A stretch of 64,000 nt of DNA, taken from contig CAJHNH020008546.1 of assembly GCA_905116865.2 (NCBI GenBank), positions 282,501 through 346,500 of the forward strand, read 5' to 3'. Numbering within the stretch: position 1 is the first letter of the stretch; each line of letters opens with the position of its first letter. Below the pieces are notes generated by a model that had not been told where the DNA came from, searched no databases, and saw nothing but the letters and a program-made list of their open reading frames with translations. Shown in pieces: positions 31,857-42,298 of the stretch. Position numbers and translations under genes: made by a program. The stretch comes from Candidula unifasciata (lineage: Eukaryota; Mollusca; Gastropoda; Stylommatophora; Geomitridae).

Positions 31857-31975
31857 ATATAGCTAGGTATATTATGCCTGTCAATATGCCTGGTCTTGAG
31901 CAACGGCGATCACGACTTTCCAACCTTCTCCAAACCCACCCACCCCACTTTCCTCCCACTCTTTCATCACTAAAA
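31857..31975. repeat. Direct repeat, right copy
   Basis: The second copy of the 31592-31700 segment. It carries an extra CCACCC/CTTTCCTCCC stretch. Confidence 0.9.
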
Positions 31976-32317
31976 ATGATAAACATTGGGTAGCTAGTGA
32001 CTCAGACGCTTTTAACCACCCCCATCCCCCTCCCTTCTTTCCCCCCCCCCCACCTCCAGAATAAATTAAGAACACTACTCCTTCTTCTCGACCTTAAACA
32101 TTTTCTAGGCAAATAATCGGGTGGGGGCTTAGATCCTTGAATTCGACCCACCCTCCACCCAACCAGTAATTTATTTAAGGGGCTACGAGGCCTCTCTTTC
32201 ACCATGTCTAGGTTTTATATTAAAGTATTTTTGGTTTTCATTTCCTATTATTTCAGGAATGTTTACTTGATATTCACCCCATTATTATTATTTCAAGTAT
32301 ATTATATTTACCTGTTA

Positions 32318-32600
32318 GGGTGTGGGTTCCGGGGCCCTGTTATAGGGAAAACAAGAATAGACCCGCTGCCTACCCAAAAGCATGTCGTAAGAGTCGACTA
32401 ACTGAGAGCCTCCTTCAAAGTCGGAGTGCATCTCTTGAGAGGCAAGGAACCCGCAGTCTGCATCAGATGAGTCAGATCTGTAAAACGGATGCAGACGCAG
32501 CACTCAGGTTCTGGAACACGACTGCAGTCCAGAAGTGGATGAACAACCAGAAATTTCGACCAGATTTTACAGCTGGTGAACGCGAAGAATAAGAAAGATA
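32318..32600 (+). mobile_element. SINE-like repeat H, copy 1
   Basis: GTGGGTTCCGGGGCC, AGAATAGACCCGCTGCC, GTCGTAAGAGTCGACTAACT, CAAAGTCGGAGTGCATCTC and AGAAGTGGATGAACAACCAG recur at 33383-33605. A 90-codon ORF covers this copy, but copy 2 does not keep the frame, so it is not called as coding. Confidence 0.85.
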
Positions 32601-32639
32601 TTTACTTGCCATTCACCACATTGTTATTATTATATTATT

Positions 32640-32665
32640 ATTATTATTATTATTAATATTACAAT
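32640..32665. repeat. (ATT)n microsatellite
   Basis: TTATTATTATTA units just before the SINE-B fragment. Confidence 0.85.
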
Positions 32666-32681
32666 AACAAGCTATTTAAAT

Positions 32682-32815
32682 TAAAGGACTCTTTTCCACT
32701 CTTAGGGGTATTGGGCACATTGGGTATTTTATAGACCATTTGGCACTGGGAGGGTGATGCAGTTAACATCTCACTGGCCGCCTTTACTTCCTAGCGGTAA
32801 CGAAACCGTTAGACC
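32682..32815 (-). mobile_element. SINE-B 3' fragment
   Basis: It holds only the 3' body: AAAGGACTCTTTTCCAC, TATTTTATAGACCATTTGGC and GGCCGCCTTTACTTCC. The tRNA head is missing. Confidence 0.8.
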
Positions 32816-33132
32816 CGCCTTATCAACCAACCTCTCTTTTTATGCATAGTGTGCAATCTGCGGTGCCGTTTTCCATGTCAGAGATGCCACACTAAGTTCA
32901 CTTTCCATCTTTCGTCTCCCTGTTGTTTCTGGTCTCTTTCCCTCTGGTGTCCAAGTGAGAGCTGTTTTGGCAGGTATATCAGGATTACAAATGAAACATA
33001 CTTATTATTTCTTCAGTTATTTACTACTCTATCAGAGATTAATTACTGTAAAATTAACTTGCGGCCATTGTTAATTACTAATTCGCCTCATAATTAAAGT
33101 TTGTTTCATAATTTAATTATCTGGTTTATTGG

Positions 33133-33300
33133 TTGATTGAACGGATCAACATCATGGCACACGGGTGCAACCCAACAGTGCTCCGTTCTACTTCTAACTC
33201 AACCCTGAGTTTGAAGCAGCTCAGCGCAGTGCACTGGCTCTGTAGCACCGGCGAGGATCTTGTAATACTTTGGGTAGATTTGTAACTCCAAGAATGTAAT
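33133..33300. repeat. Dispersed repeat family I, copy 2
   Basis: It matches 1-165. Apart from this, the 240-base minus-strand ORF over it has no known domain. Confidence 0.75.
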
Positions 33301-33382
33301 TGTCTATGGTAATTAAATGTTAAAGCAGACATGTAACCGACACGTGACCTGAAAGCTGCATTCACTAACTACACATCTCCGA

Positions 33383-33605
33383 GTGGGTTCCGGGAAAAGA
33401 ATAGACCCACTGCCTCTTTAATCAGCCTGTCGTAAGAGTCGTCTGATTGAAGGCTCCCTTCAAAGTTGAAGTTAATCTGCTTCAGAGGTAAGGAACCAAC
33501 AGTCAACATTTGTGAAACTCATGCACACTCAAAATTCAGGTCCTGGAACAAAGCCACAGTCTAGAAATGGATGAACAACCAGGTCTTTCCACGTACTGTT
33601 TACAA
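33383..33605 (+). mobile_element. SINE-like repeat H, copy 2
   Basis: It matches 32318-32600 from GTGGGTTCCGGGAAAAGAAT to TGGATGAACAACCAG and then TCTTTCCAC. No tRNA boxes were identified. Confidence 0.85.
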
Positions 33606-34435
33606 TAGTACAACAACAACAATAACAACAGAAAGGTAACACTGTTTCCGTTGAGTTAAAAGTCCCCCACCCCCTTTTCAGTATGCTGTTACATTGTTTG
33701 GCTCCGATTGCATGAATCGTCGCCATTATGAACATCTATGTTATTATATTATAAAATATTTCAAAAATAGTGATTCATTCTATTGGTTTCGTTTCCACGA
33801 ACACACTGATGTATGGTTGCTAAGATTCTTACTTATAAACTAACCAGTTAAAGCTTCTTAAGTGTGTGGACATAAAATCTGAACGGGCTAAAAAGGTACT
33901 TTCCTCTGTGTTCATATTATTTATATAATTTACCTTAATCATCAATTTCTCGGCTTAGAATTGACGTACAGACTGAGGTACCGTTGGATTAAGTGTTTCA
34001 GGAGATAAATTTTGAGCACATTCACCAGAGTACCTAGCTTCAGATTAGCAATGATCTGGTAAGTGTGAACCTGGGACAGTTGTGTTAGACAGCCGTGCCG
34101 TTTGCTAAGTGGCTATTCGGAAATAGTAACCAACACAGTATATCTCATTCATAACACGAAGGCTTGAACAAAATATTAGCTTATACATTAAAAAATATAA
34201 TTTAAAATTGTCAAACCTGGAATAGTTAGGACCTTGCAGACCCAAGATGGCGTAACAAACATGTAAATTGCGCATGCTTACGGGATGCCACACAAACACG
34301 GAAGTATCCAAGATCCGTACTGGTTTTTTTCCTTGAGCGGATATGACGTAAAGCGTTCGCCCTGTTTCAAATTGGGACCCTATTGGTACAAGCTCACAGA
34401 GACGACATCACTAAGACAACCATTTTCAAGCCCAT
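33606..34435. other. Unassigned sequence
   Basis: CAACAACAACAATAAC microrepeats lie near 33610. The rest is AT-rich and has no recognised feature. Confidence 0.4.
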
Positions 34436-34965
34436 TTTTATTTTCCAGGTGGTATGGAGCTTTCATAGCACTAGGGAATTTGTGGAGGTCAAAAGAAATT
34501 AAAAGAAATACTAAACTACAAATTTTAATTCTAATATCAAATCAGTACTATTGCATGGGGCGGAAACACGGAGAACAACTAAGGCAATTACTAATAAATT
34601 ACAGACATTCATGAACTGGTGCCTGCGCAGAATAGAGGGAATTAAATGGTATGATATAATGTAGAACTTTGGTAGCGAACTAAACAGACTCCAGTGGACC
34701 AAGAGGTGAGGAAAAGACGCTGGCGTTGGATAGGACACACACTGAGAAAATAGGAGAACAGCATAACTAGAATGTCTTTGCATTGAAACCCACAGGGACA
34801 TAGGAATAAAGGAAGGCCAAAAAAAAAAAAAAACACGGAGAAGAGAGCTGGAGAATTAAGTTAGAAAGATGGGGAGGACATGCAATGGCGAAGGATAGAA
34901 CGACTTCTCGTGAGTTGGTTGAGGGCCTATGCTCCATTGGGGGATAGAAAGGCATAAGAAGAAGA
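34436..34965 (+). mobile_element. LINE ORF2 3' part (WIGHTLRK type), copy 2
   Basis: In shifting frames the plus strand gives remnants of the post-RT region (IALGNLWRSKEI, then NWCLRRIEGI-like sequence) and the tail RKRRWRWIGHTL. A GRPK-type block with an A run follows, then TWRRELEN-like sequence and LVEGLCSIGG. At least three frame changes make it non-functional. It shares its family with 11080-11240 and 57690-57970. Confidence 0.8.
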
Positions 34966-35082
34966 AGGGAGCTCGCGGGGCCTAAGTGTTGTTTAGAATC
35001 AAAATAGCGAATATCACTGTGCGCTGAATGACAAACAGGTAAAATAGTATATTTGAGATACTATAAAATGTATGGTCTAATG

Positions 35083-35314
35083 CAGTGTTTCCCAACATAT
35101 TTTTGTGCCATGCCCCGCCTAAACTTCTCTAAAATTCATATGCCCCCTACGTAAATAGAAATATGGAAGAGTCAATTTTCAAACGGGTCCCTCCCCGCCC
35201 CTTACAATCAAATTGCCCACCCCCCACCTCAACGATAACATTACTCCCACTTCCTATAAGAATCAGATCGCCCCTATCCCCAGTGGGACGTAGGCCCTAA
35301 GTTGGGAAACGCTG
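35083..35314. mobile_element. hAT MITE with 7/8 target duplication
   Basis: It starts CAGTGTTTCCCAAC and ends GTTGGGAAACGCTG, which are inverted repeats with one mismatch in 14. Flanks: GTCTAATG (35075-35082) and TTCTAATG (35315-35322). The C-rich interior resembles 26571-26734. Confidence 0.93.
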
Positions 35315-35322
35315 TTCTAATG

Positions 35323-35650
35323 AAAAAGGACGTCTATACATGGTAAGAATGCGCCCAACAAATTATTCAGAGAGGATAGGCCTCAGGGTGCCTGAGCCCT
35401 AGCTTCTGGTGCCTATGCGTGGTTGAACGTCGCGTCGTCAGCTGTCTTTTGCTAACAAGATGTACTGAGCTATATTTAGGGCTCCTGAAACAGCTGCACA
35501 GAATATTACCATGGTGTGCCCTAAGTCCTAGGTGGGTAGGCAGTGTTGACGTCAGAGTTCCGCGTGTGGGTTTCAGGCTCCCATTCTAAGCGGGTGGTGA
35601 GAGGGGAGGGTTTTAACCACTACCCCTACTACAAGCAAGTCGAAAACGTT
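35323..35650. other. Unassigned sequence
   Basis: No match to other parts of the window was seen. Confidence 0.35.
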
Positions 35651-35654
35651 ATTT

Positions 35655-35870
35655 TATGGGATTTTGTTCGAAATCGTAATGCCGGGGTGCCGGGTTCGAT
35701 CCCAGCTGCAGGCCATGCGCCTTGCGTTGGTTTCGACAGTGGTATCAGGGGGCCGACCGTCTAGGAAGCAGTGACAAACTACTGGACGTAAATTTGCCTA
35801 GAGAAACCACACAACAGCCATTGCTGTGGTTGGTTCTGCAACGTCCTGTAAAGGATACGCGACTAACCGT
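35655..35870 (+). mobile_element. SINE-A copy, 5'-truncated
   Basis: It starts within the tRNA head (AATCGTAATGCCGGGGTGCC). The B-box match GGTTCGATCCC is intact. The body runs to CAACGTCCTGTAAAGG. Confidence 0.92.
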
Positions 35871-35924
35871 AACCATATCTGAGATAGGGATGTGGAATCG
35901 TCCTTGCATCAAGGGTCATATGCA

Positions 35925-36058
35925 TAATACCCAAACTCAGGGCGAGTCCATTATCGAATTGCCCCCCCCCCCCCCGGTCCTCTTTTTAACAGTCAAATTG
36001 CCCCTGCCTCCTAACAACTTGCCTTCCTGTGGGGCGTGGGCCCCACTTTGGGAAACAC
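35925..36058. mobile_element. hAT MITE right part
   Basis: The interior GGCGAGTCCATTATCGAATTG and GTCAAATTGCCCC (parts shown) matches 26650-26690, and it ends TTTGGGAAACACTT. The last base of the terminus differs from CACTG. The next bases CTCTAAAA fit nnnTAnnn. The left end is lost. Confidence 0.75.
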
Positions 36059-36179
36059 TTCTCTAAAATCTACGGCTATATAAATGTTAAACACTGTTGT
36101 CATGACTTACCTTACGTTGAGAATGTTCCAGTGGACAGTAGATAGTAAGTAAGGGGGCTGTCTTCACAGAATTATCTCA

Positions 36180-36320
36180 CCGCGCATATGGTGTAGACCC
36201 ATATTTATATAGGCTGATTGGCAGACAAGTGGTGATGTGGTCAACGTCACCAGGACAGTCTATAGATCCCAGGATGGGTTCTGGGACCCATTTGATCCTA
36301 CCAACATCCCATCACGTTGG
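36180..36320 (-). mobile_element. SINE-B body fragment
   Basis: TGGTGATGTGGTCAACGTCAC and CAGGATGGGTTCTGGGACCC (parts shown) are body blocks. Head and tail are decayed. Confidence 0.6.
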
Positions 36321-36934
36321 ATAACAGGTTGCTATGTAACTGCCGAGTCTCCTCTTATAAAATTTATACGATTGAACATGGTTCTAAGGGTTTTCCCCTG
36401 TTTGATTCTCATCCTTGGGGTGTTAATCCTATGGACAACGAACCTTAAGGGGAAGCAACCACCACCATCTGATATCCATCTAAGGTCGGGTCGGCCAGTG
36501 AGTCCGAAGCTAACTGTAAAAATCTGTCTTGATGCAACTTTAATGGAAGAGTTTCGGGCCTGGATCTAGCTACTGAACTACCTAGACTTGCACATGAGCA
36601 TAAAATGGTTGCGAATGTGTGTTTGAAACTATTTCACCAACCCCGAGTTCTCCCTAACAATTCATGTTTATGTGTTTTAGAAAAATAACCATGACGCTGA
36701 AAAGACCAAACATCTATACACGATATTGTAATCTGCAATATACACGTAAAATAAACGATCAATAACACCGGTTTTATTTTGCTGCAGAATATTTTGTCAA
36801 AGAAATCCCCACTTCGTATATAAACGCCTCAATATGTGAGACATGGCTCAATAGGTAACCTTTGTTGATATTTTCTTTTATAGGCGGTTATGTAACATTG
36901 AAAGCCGCTACGCCAGGCGACTTTTATTTTATGT
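36321..36934. other. Unassigned sequence
   Basis: The plus-strand ORF at 36237-36569 is not bounded by splice sites and has no domain I recognise. Confidence 0.35.
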
Positions 36935-37125
36935 TGTTGAGTTGAGTTTAGTCAAGAATTGACATCACAGCACTCGAGGAATTCCCATGCATGCGCCGTC
37001 CTCATCTTCAGCAGCCAGCGACGAGTTCCAATACTGATGGTACCGGTCATAATCTGGTTAAAAGTCCGTCTTGCCTTTCCTTTGAGTGTAGTGAGCCGGC
37101 CAGACCCCAGGTGCCTCATTCTCTC
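36935..37125 (-). mobile_element. Dispersed repeat family F, minus strand
   Basis: On the plus strand: TTGAGTTGAGTTTAGTCAAG, ATTGACATCACAGCAC, CCTCATCTTCAGCAGCC and GTCTTGCCTTTCC. These are complements of the 21.6-kb copy. Confidence 0.75.
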
Positions 37126-37197
37126 CAGGCCATAATTATTTTATTGTGTTTGCTTGTTCAGTATGAGACACTAGATTCTTCATTTGTGTTTTGTTTC

Positions 37198-37392
37198 CAA
37201 GGAAGTCGCCATGGTCTAGCAGTTAGAGCTTCGTCTGCGGTTTGGAAGGATATGGGTTGGGGTGCTGACATTTTTCAAAAGTTGTCTTGGCTCTCATGTC
37301 GACCCAGCCTTGAATGGGTATCAGATGGAGCCCTGGGAAATAAAGGCGGCAGGCGTGATGCAGACCACATCACCCATAGAGTGTATGACACT
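37198..37392 (+). mobile_element. SINE-B copy, 3'-shortened
   Basis: Head GTCGCCATGGTCTAGCAGTT with an A-box-like TGGTCTAGCAG; the B-box has decayed to ATGGGTTGGGG. The body includes GTCGACCCAGCCTTGAATGG and CAGACCACATCACCC. A G run follows near 37420. Confidence 0.88.
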
Positions 37393-37639
37393 TGAGGATT
37401 GGGTGGGGAGAAATGTGGGGGGGGGGGGTTGATGGTTAATGGATGGAGTGTGACTTTAGCATTAAGATTCAGCCTTCATTATTAATGGAGTTGTGACGAA
37501 CTCTGCAGGTAAGAGAAAAAAAAAGGGGGGGGGGGGCGATTTTAGACCGTATAGGGGATTTAGAACCCAGATCACCTGGGTGAGAGCCTGGTGTTATAAC
37601 CGTACACCAGCCGCTGGTCATTTATATAGGCCATTAAAA

Positions 37640-37900
37640 TACACAGGAGCCCTCATAGCAAAGCCACGAGCCTGCTGGTCCGCTAAACCTTCGCTTGCCC
37701 ATCTGAATGTCTTAAGGTCGAATCCTCGTCATGTCGAGTTTTTTCCTCTTCAAGACTGACATTATTCCCCACATTTGTTCCCAGGTTGACCCAACCTCAA
37801 ATGGGGTCAAGAAAGTAAAGGCGGCCATTAGGATGTTGACCGCATCAGCCATGGAATGCAGGTTGCTCTATAAACATCCTTGCATCCTTTGCCCGGTGTG
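37640..37900 (+). mobile_element. SINE-B-related element with a third head type
   Basis: The upstream part is tRNA-like (GGTCCGCTAAACCTTCG, AAGGTCGAATCCTCG). It is followed by the shared body (GGTTGACCCAACCTCAAATG, AAGGCGGCCATTAGGATG, TTGACCGCATCAGCC). It is diverged. It strengthens the case for one body with several heads. Confidence 0.65.
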
Positions 37901-38985
37901 CGGGTGGCGTGAAATATTGCCATCTACCTTACACAAGCACACAACTTTGCCCGCCTCATGTATAGCAAAAGGAAATATCAACATCATATGCACTGTATAT
38001 GGGACCCTCTACAGCAGAACATCTTAGCAGAAGGCGAGAGGAAGGCCAAGGAAGCCATAGACCATCCCTCAAGCCACCTGAGAAACTTTAAACCAATACA
38101 GAAAATCTCAACGGTGGGTTACAACCTGGTATCAGTATGACGACAGAAGATATGCAACGCTGAAACCTGTCTTGGCTAGTTATCTTACACGATCACCAGA
38201 AACCCGGATAAAGTCTGCCTTCTTTTCCCGCTTATGTCACGGGATCAGGTATTTGTTCTGTTGTATTCCTCCTTTCCCTGTCAAGACTACCATTTATCAC
38301 TAATTTTTCAAGCATCTCGCCCCCTTTTTTTTTTAAAATTTATTTTAAAAACAAACATGACTGTCTAATTCCATATATCTGGACTACCTCATACCCCCTC
38401 CCCCTCATCCCACCCCGTTCTTTCCTCATTATTGGAGGAGGCAACCACTAGACAAACGTCTTAACCACTTTGCCGATTTACAGACATGGATGAAACGGGT
38501 ACTGGGGTGGATTCACCGGAACGAGATGCGAACAGTGTTGCATGGAGGGAAGAAATCGGGAAAGGAAATAGGGATAAAAGAAAACAATGTTTGTTGAAGA
38601 CTGTTCCTAACACGAGCAGGTCTTGCCCGTCACACTCGCCATCGCTAAGAGCGGTGATTTTCATTCCTACCTTTACGTAACAGTAAAGGGCTTTTCCCCA
38701 CACCTTCAGGTATTCCAGTTCCAGTTGATTAACAACAATTCCAAACTTGATCCTTTTTTCAGCCGTCCAGAGGCCTGCGATATGAAGGAAGGTTCCTGGG
38801 CTATCTTATTTGGGTTCCTATTCCTTGTTTTGTGAAATCACATCTGATATTCCTGTTCTTTGTCTTCCTAAGTCCGGTGTGGTACTAGGGTTCTGGGTCT
38901 GGTCTGGCCCAGCTCTCCTAGCTCTTATCTCTGTGGAATTTAGCTGACTTTTGCTGGTGCTAGGTTAACTCGTGCTGATCACTGC
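37901..38985. other. Mostly unassigned sequence
   Basis: 38595-38650 (ACACTCGCCATCGC and nearby) resembles 7562-7612. Otherwise no feature was recognised. Confidence 0.4.
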
Positions 38986-38989
38986 GCTG

Positions 38990-39490
38990 ATAGGTCAGAC
39001 AGGGCTAGATCTATATTTTATAGATCAATCGGCACTGGATGTGTTCTGTGGTCAGCATCACGTCGGTCGTCTTTACTTCCCAGAACTGTACCTGGTACCT
39101 GTTTAAGACTGGATGTGCCAGGGAGCCAAACTCGTTTTTTGAAAAAAGTCCAGCTACGTCAGGGTCTGAACCCACTGTCTCTCGATCCGCAGTGAGCGTC
39201 TGCCTCAATGGTTCTAAAAGTTCCTAATGCCGCGACCCTTTAATACAGTTCCTCATGTTTTAATGACCCCAACCATAAAAAATGTTTCCTAGCTACTTCA
39301 TAACTTTAGTGAATATATGTTTTCTGACTGTCTTAGGCCACTCATGTGAAAGGGTTTGTTGACCTCCAAAAGGGTCGAAACCCACAGGTTGAGAACCGCT
39401 GGTATAGCTGCTACCCCACGGAGGCACTCTTTCCTTTCTATAGCACAATATAATACTTATCGTCTGGAAAGACGAAAATTTGCCACCTAG
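38990..39490 (-). mobile_element. SINE-B copy split by a hAT MITE
   Basis: The SINE-B body runs from 38990 to 39208 (AGATCTATATTTTATAGATC, ATCACGTCGGTCGTC, GGTCTGAACCCACTG). The head should continue GTCTAGCCGC but is interrupted. It resumes after 39405 with GCTGCTACCCCACGG. A segment after it (ATAGCACAATATAATAC and ATCGTCTGG) resembles 7630-7665. Confidence 0.85.
39207..39396. mobile_element. SPIN-like hAT MITE inside SINE-B
   Basis: It starts CAATGGTTCTAAAAGTTCC and ends ACAGGTTGAGAACCGCTG. Internal AATGCCGCGACCCTTTAATA and CATGTGAAAGGG match the reverse complement of 15636-15843. The flanks GTCTGCCT and GTATAGCT agree at 5 of 8 positions. Both are one or two changes from the GTCTAGCC/T expected in SINE-B. 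Confidence 0.85.
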
Positions 39491-39496
39491 GTACCA

Positions 39497-39720
39497 TCGT
39501 TGTAGCTTTTCTCGAATCGCTGGAGCGAATGTGCTATCTTTCCTTTCACGTTTCTTCAGTTCAGTGTCTCAACCAGTGTCACGCGAATGAGCGAGTATGT
39601 GATTTCCAAAGCACAGACAAACATTTATACTCTGTCAATGCCTTGTCAATCAGAAACATTCAACACACTGACGTCTATCGAAATCAATGCCTGATATTTG
39701 CACATAGATCTTATATTTAA
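39497..39720. other. Unassigned sequence
   Basis: A short ORF at 39529-39720 has no domain I recognise. An A run and a G run follow (39721-39747). Confidence 0.35.
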
Positions 39721-39849
39721 AAAAAAAAGGGGGGGGGGGGGGGGGTCCCTATATCATGGACGTAAGTTTTTTAGAAGCTTAAGATCGACACGCCACCTTC
39801 CCTGTTATCATTATTACTCGTAGAAAGTACACAAGATTCGCTTTTCACC

Positions 39850-40080
39850 TTGCAGAGTTGAGTTGATTTAAGAACCGACGTCGCATCACGTGCATTTCCA
39901 TAAGCACTCCGTCCCCATTTTCAGCAACAGGCGTCGAATTCCTATACAAGTAGCAGCAGTAGTGGTCGGACTATTTATTATGTCAGTCTTGATTTTCCTC
40001 TAAGCGTCGAGTATCTGCCAGATCCACTATCACTCTTCGATGCACCACCCTCCCCAGACTGTGATTATCCATTTGCAGCT
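39850..40080 (-). mobile_element. Dispersed repeat family F, minus strand, diverged
   Basis: TTGAGTTGATTTAAGAACCG, CCCATTTTCAGCAACAGGCG and GTCGAATTCC match complements of other F copies. The right end is uncertain. Confidence 0.65.
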
Positions 40081-40269
40081 CTGAATTCACCTCATAGAAT
40101 GCCGAAGAAACACAGGTATCTGAATATGGTCAACATTATGTACCGTGCCGGTATGCGTAGGTTGTCATGATCTCATCCGATAACCAGAATCACGATCAAT
40201 GCAAGTGTTCTTGCCTCGCCCCACCTTATGTCTAGACCGTGCTCGTAATTATCCTTTTGAGGCACCCAC

Positions 40270-40460
40270 TACACACACACACACACACACGCACACACGC
40301 ACACACACGCACACACAGACGCATACATGCACACACACACACGCACACACACACACGCATTCATGCACACACACACGCGCAAACATACACGCATACATGC
40401 AAACTCACACGCACACACATACACGCACACACACACACATATATACACACACACACACCC
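40270..40460. repeat. (CA)n microsatellite, interrupted
   Basis: CA repeats with GC and AT changes. His/Thr-rich ORFs across it are artefacts. Confidence 0.97.
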
Positions 40461-40528
40461 TTTTCCATCAGTATTGCAAATTAGGACCATGTGGTCCAGT
40501 TCTTCTTATTACATAACGTAAATATGGG

Positions 40529-40760
40529 ACGAGTCGGCTCTGTGGCCAAGTCGATGCGAACGCTTCGTAATGCCGGGTGTCGGGTTCGATCCCAGCTGCG
40601 GGCCATGCGCCTTGCCATGGTTTCGACAGTGGTATCTGGAAGCTAACCATCCAGGAAGCAATGGCAAACTACTGGACTTAAATTTAAAACAACACAACAG
40701 CCAGGGGCAGCCAGCTGGGGTTGGTTCTGCAACGTCCTGTAAGGAAATACGCAACTAACC
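40529..40760 (+). mobile_element. SINE-A full-length copy, plus strand
   Basis: Head GAGTCGGCTCTGTGGCCAAG with an A-box match TGGCCAAGTCG, and a B-box match GGTTCGATCCC. The body ends CAACGTCCTGTAAGG and the tail is ACTAACC. Confidence 0.95.
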
Positions 40761-41103
40761 TAAAAATATGGTGTGACTACAGTCCAGCTGATTGCAAGAA
40801 ATGCTAAACAAAATGTTATTAGCCCTGTTATCTTGTCCGTTGAGTTTTCTAGTCACAGTTTGTGCTGTATTTAGCCTCCATTGATAAAGACTTCGGTCGA
40901 AACGTTCGAGTTTGTGTGTGTTTGTGTGTGTGTGTGCGCGCGCGCCTTTTTCATTTCTTCCGTTAAGCTGTATGGTCACATTTTGTTTTAAATTCAGCAC
41001 TTCTTGTAACGTGTCTAAGAAAACACATGCTGTCTCCGAGACAACACACATACTGTCTTCAAGACAACATATATACGGTCTCCGAGGTAACACGCCTACT
41101 GTC

Positions 41104-41134
41104 TCTATTTATTTATTTATTTATTTATTTTTTG
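41104..41134. repeat. (TTTA)n microsatellite
   Basis: About seven TTTA units. Confidence 0.95.
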
Positions 41135-41222
41135 ACGACGAAAATTGTAGTAGCCCGGTATCTAGACATCTCTTTGTCGAGGCAGTTTGTTACCATTACG
41201 TTTCGCTTCCAGATGGACAGCC

Positions 41223-41336
<114 letters not shown>

Positions 41337-41361
41337 ATATGTGTATATAAGAAAATATTAT

Positions 41362-41412
41362 AGGAAGTAAAGGCGACCAGCGTGATGTTGACCACATAAC
41401 CCATCTAGTGCC
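41362..41412 (+). mobile_element. SINE-B body fragment
   Basis: Only GGAAGTAAAGGCGACC, GATGTTGACCACATAACCC and the following TCTAGTGCC remain, next to the 17-bp array. Confidence 0.75.
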
Positions 41413-41454
41413 AACTTATGAGTACGACCGTGGGTCTGGTACCATTTGCCGGAA

Positions 41455-42018
41455 CGGGGTCCTGGCATGGAAAGGACCCTGGCATGGAAAGGGCCCTGAC
41501 ATGGAAAGTGCCCTGACATGGAAAGTGCCCTGACATGGAAAGGGCCCTGGCATGGAAAGCTCCCTGGCATGGAAAGTGCCCTGACATAGAAAGGACCCTG
41601 GCATGGAAAGTGCCCTGGCATGGAAAGGGCCCTGACATGGAAAGTGCCCTGACATGGAAAGTGCCCTGACATGGAAAGGGCCCTGGCATAGAAAGGGCCC
41701 TGGCATAGAAAGGGCCCTGGCATAGAAAGGACCCTGACATGGAAAGTGCCCTGACATGGAAAGTGCCCTGACATGGAAAGGGCCCTGGCATAGAAAGGGC
41801 CCTGACATGGAAAGTGCCCTGACATGGAAAGGGCCCTGGCATGGAAAGCTCCCTGGCATGGAAAGTGCCCTGACATAGAAAGGACCCTGGCATGGAAAGT
41901 GCCCTGACATAGAAAGGACCCTGGCATGGAAAGTGCCCTGACATAGAAAGGGCCCTGGCATGGTAAGTACCCTGACATAGAAAGGGCCCTGGCATGGAAA
42001 GTGCCCTGGCATGGAAGG
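41455..42018. repeat. 17-bp minisatellite, about 33 units
   Basis: The unit is CCCTGACATGGAAAGTG with a few regular variants (CCCTGGCATGGAAAGGG, CCTGACATAGAAAGG, CCCTGGCATAGAAAGGG). None of the three minus-strand frames contains a stop, and all three translate to the same 17-residue repeat (for example ALSMSGHFPCQGPFYVR). The 196-206 codon ORFs are therefore a by-product. Confidence 0.97.
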
Positions 42019-42298
42019 GCCTATTATTTAAAACTGTTCAAAAGAAACCAACACTCAAAACAAAACGGAAAGAGACGAATGAACGGAAACCATTGAGAGA
42101 CTACTTTTGGCAAACTAAAAAAGGTCTGTCTATAGAAAGGGAGTCGATAATTTCAAGATTTGGGGAATTAAAGTCATCACGCTTGCCTGTCTGCTGCTGT
42201 GAGTGAGTATACGTTTGCTGTGACTGAGCACTCGATGGTTATTTTCAGATGCCTGCCAACTATCTGTCAGAAGTTGACTTCTTAGCATGTCTTTGTCC
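42019..42298. other. Unassigned sequence before the (TTC)n tract
   Basis: No gene or repeat was recognised. Confidence 0.35.

Noticed and set aside
32320..32592. 90-codon ORF as a small gene
   Set aside because: It lies wholly within repeat H, and the second copy does not keep the frame.
40199..40516. His/Thr-rich ORF, possible histidine-rich protein
   Set aside because: It is a (CA)n microsatellite with no conserved flanking coding sequence.
41358..42012. Three overlapping minus-strand ORFs of about 200 codons
   Set aside because: The 17-bp unit has no stop in any minus frame; the peptides are one repeat in three phases.
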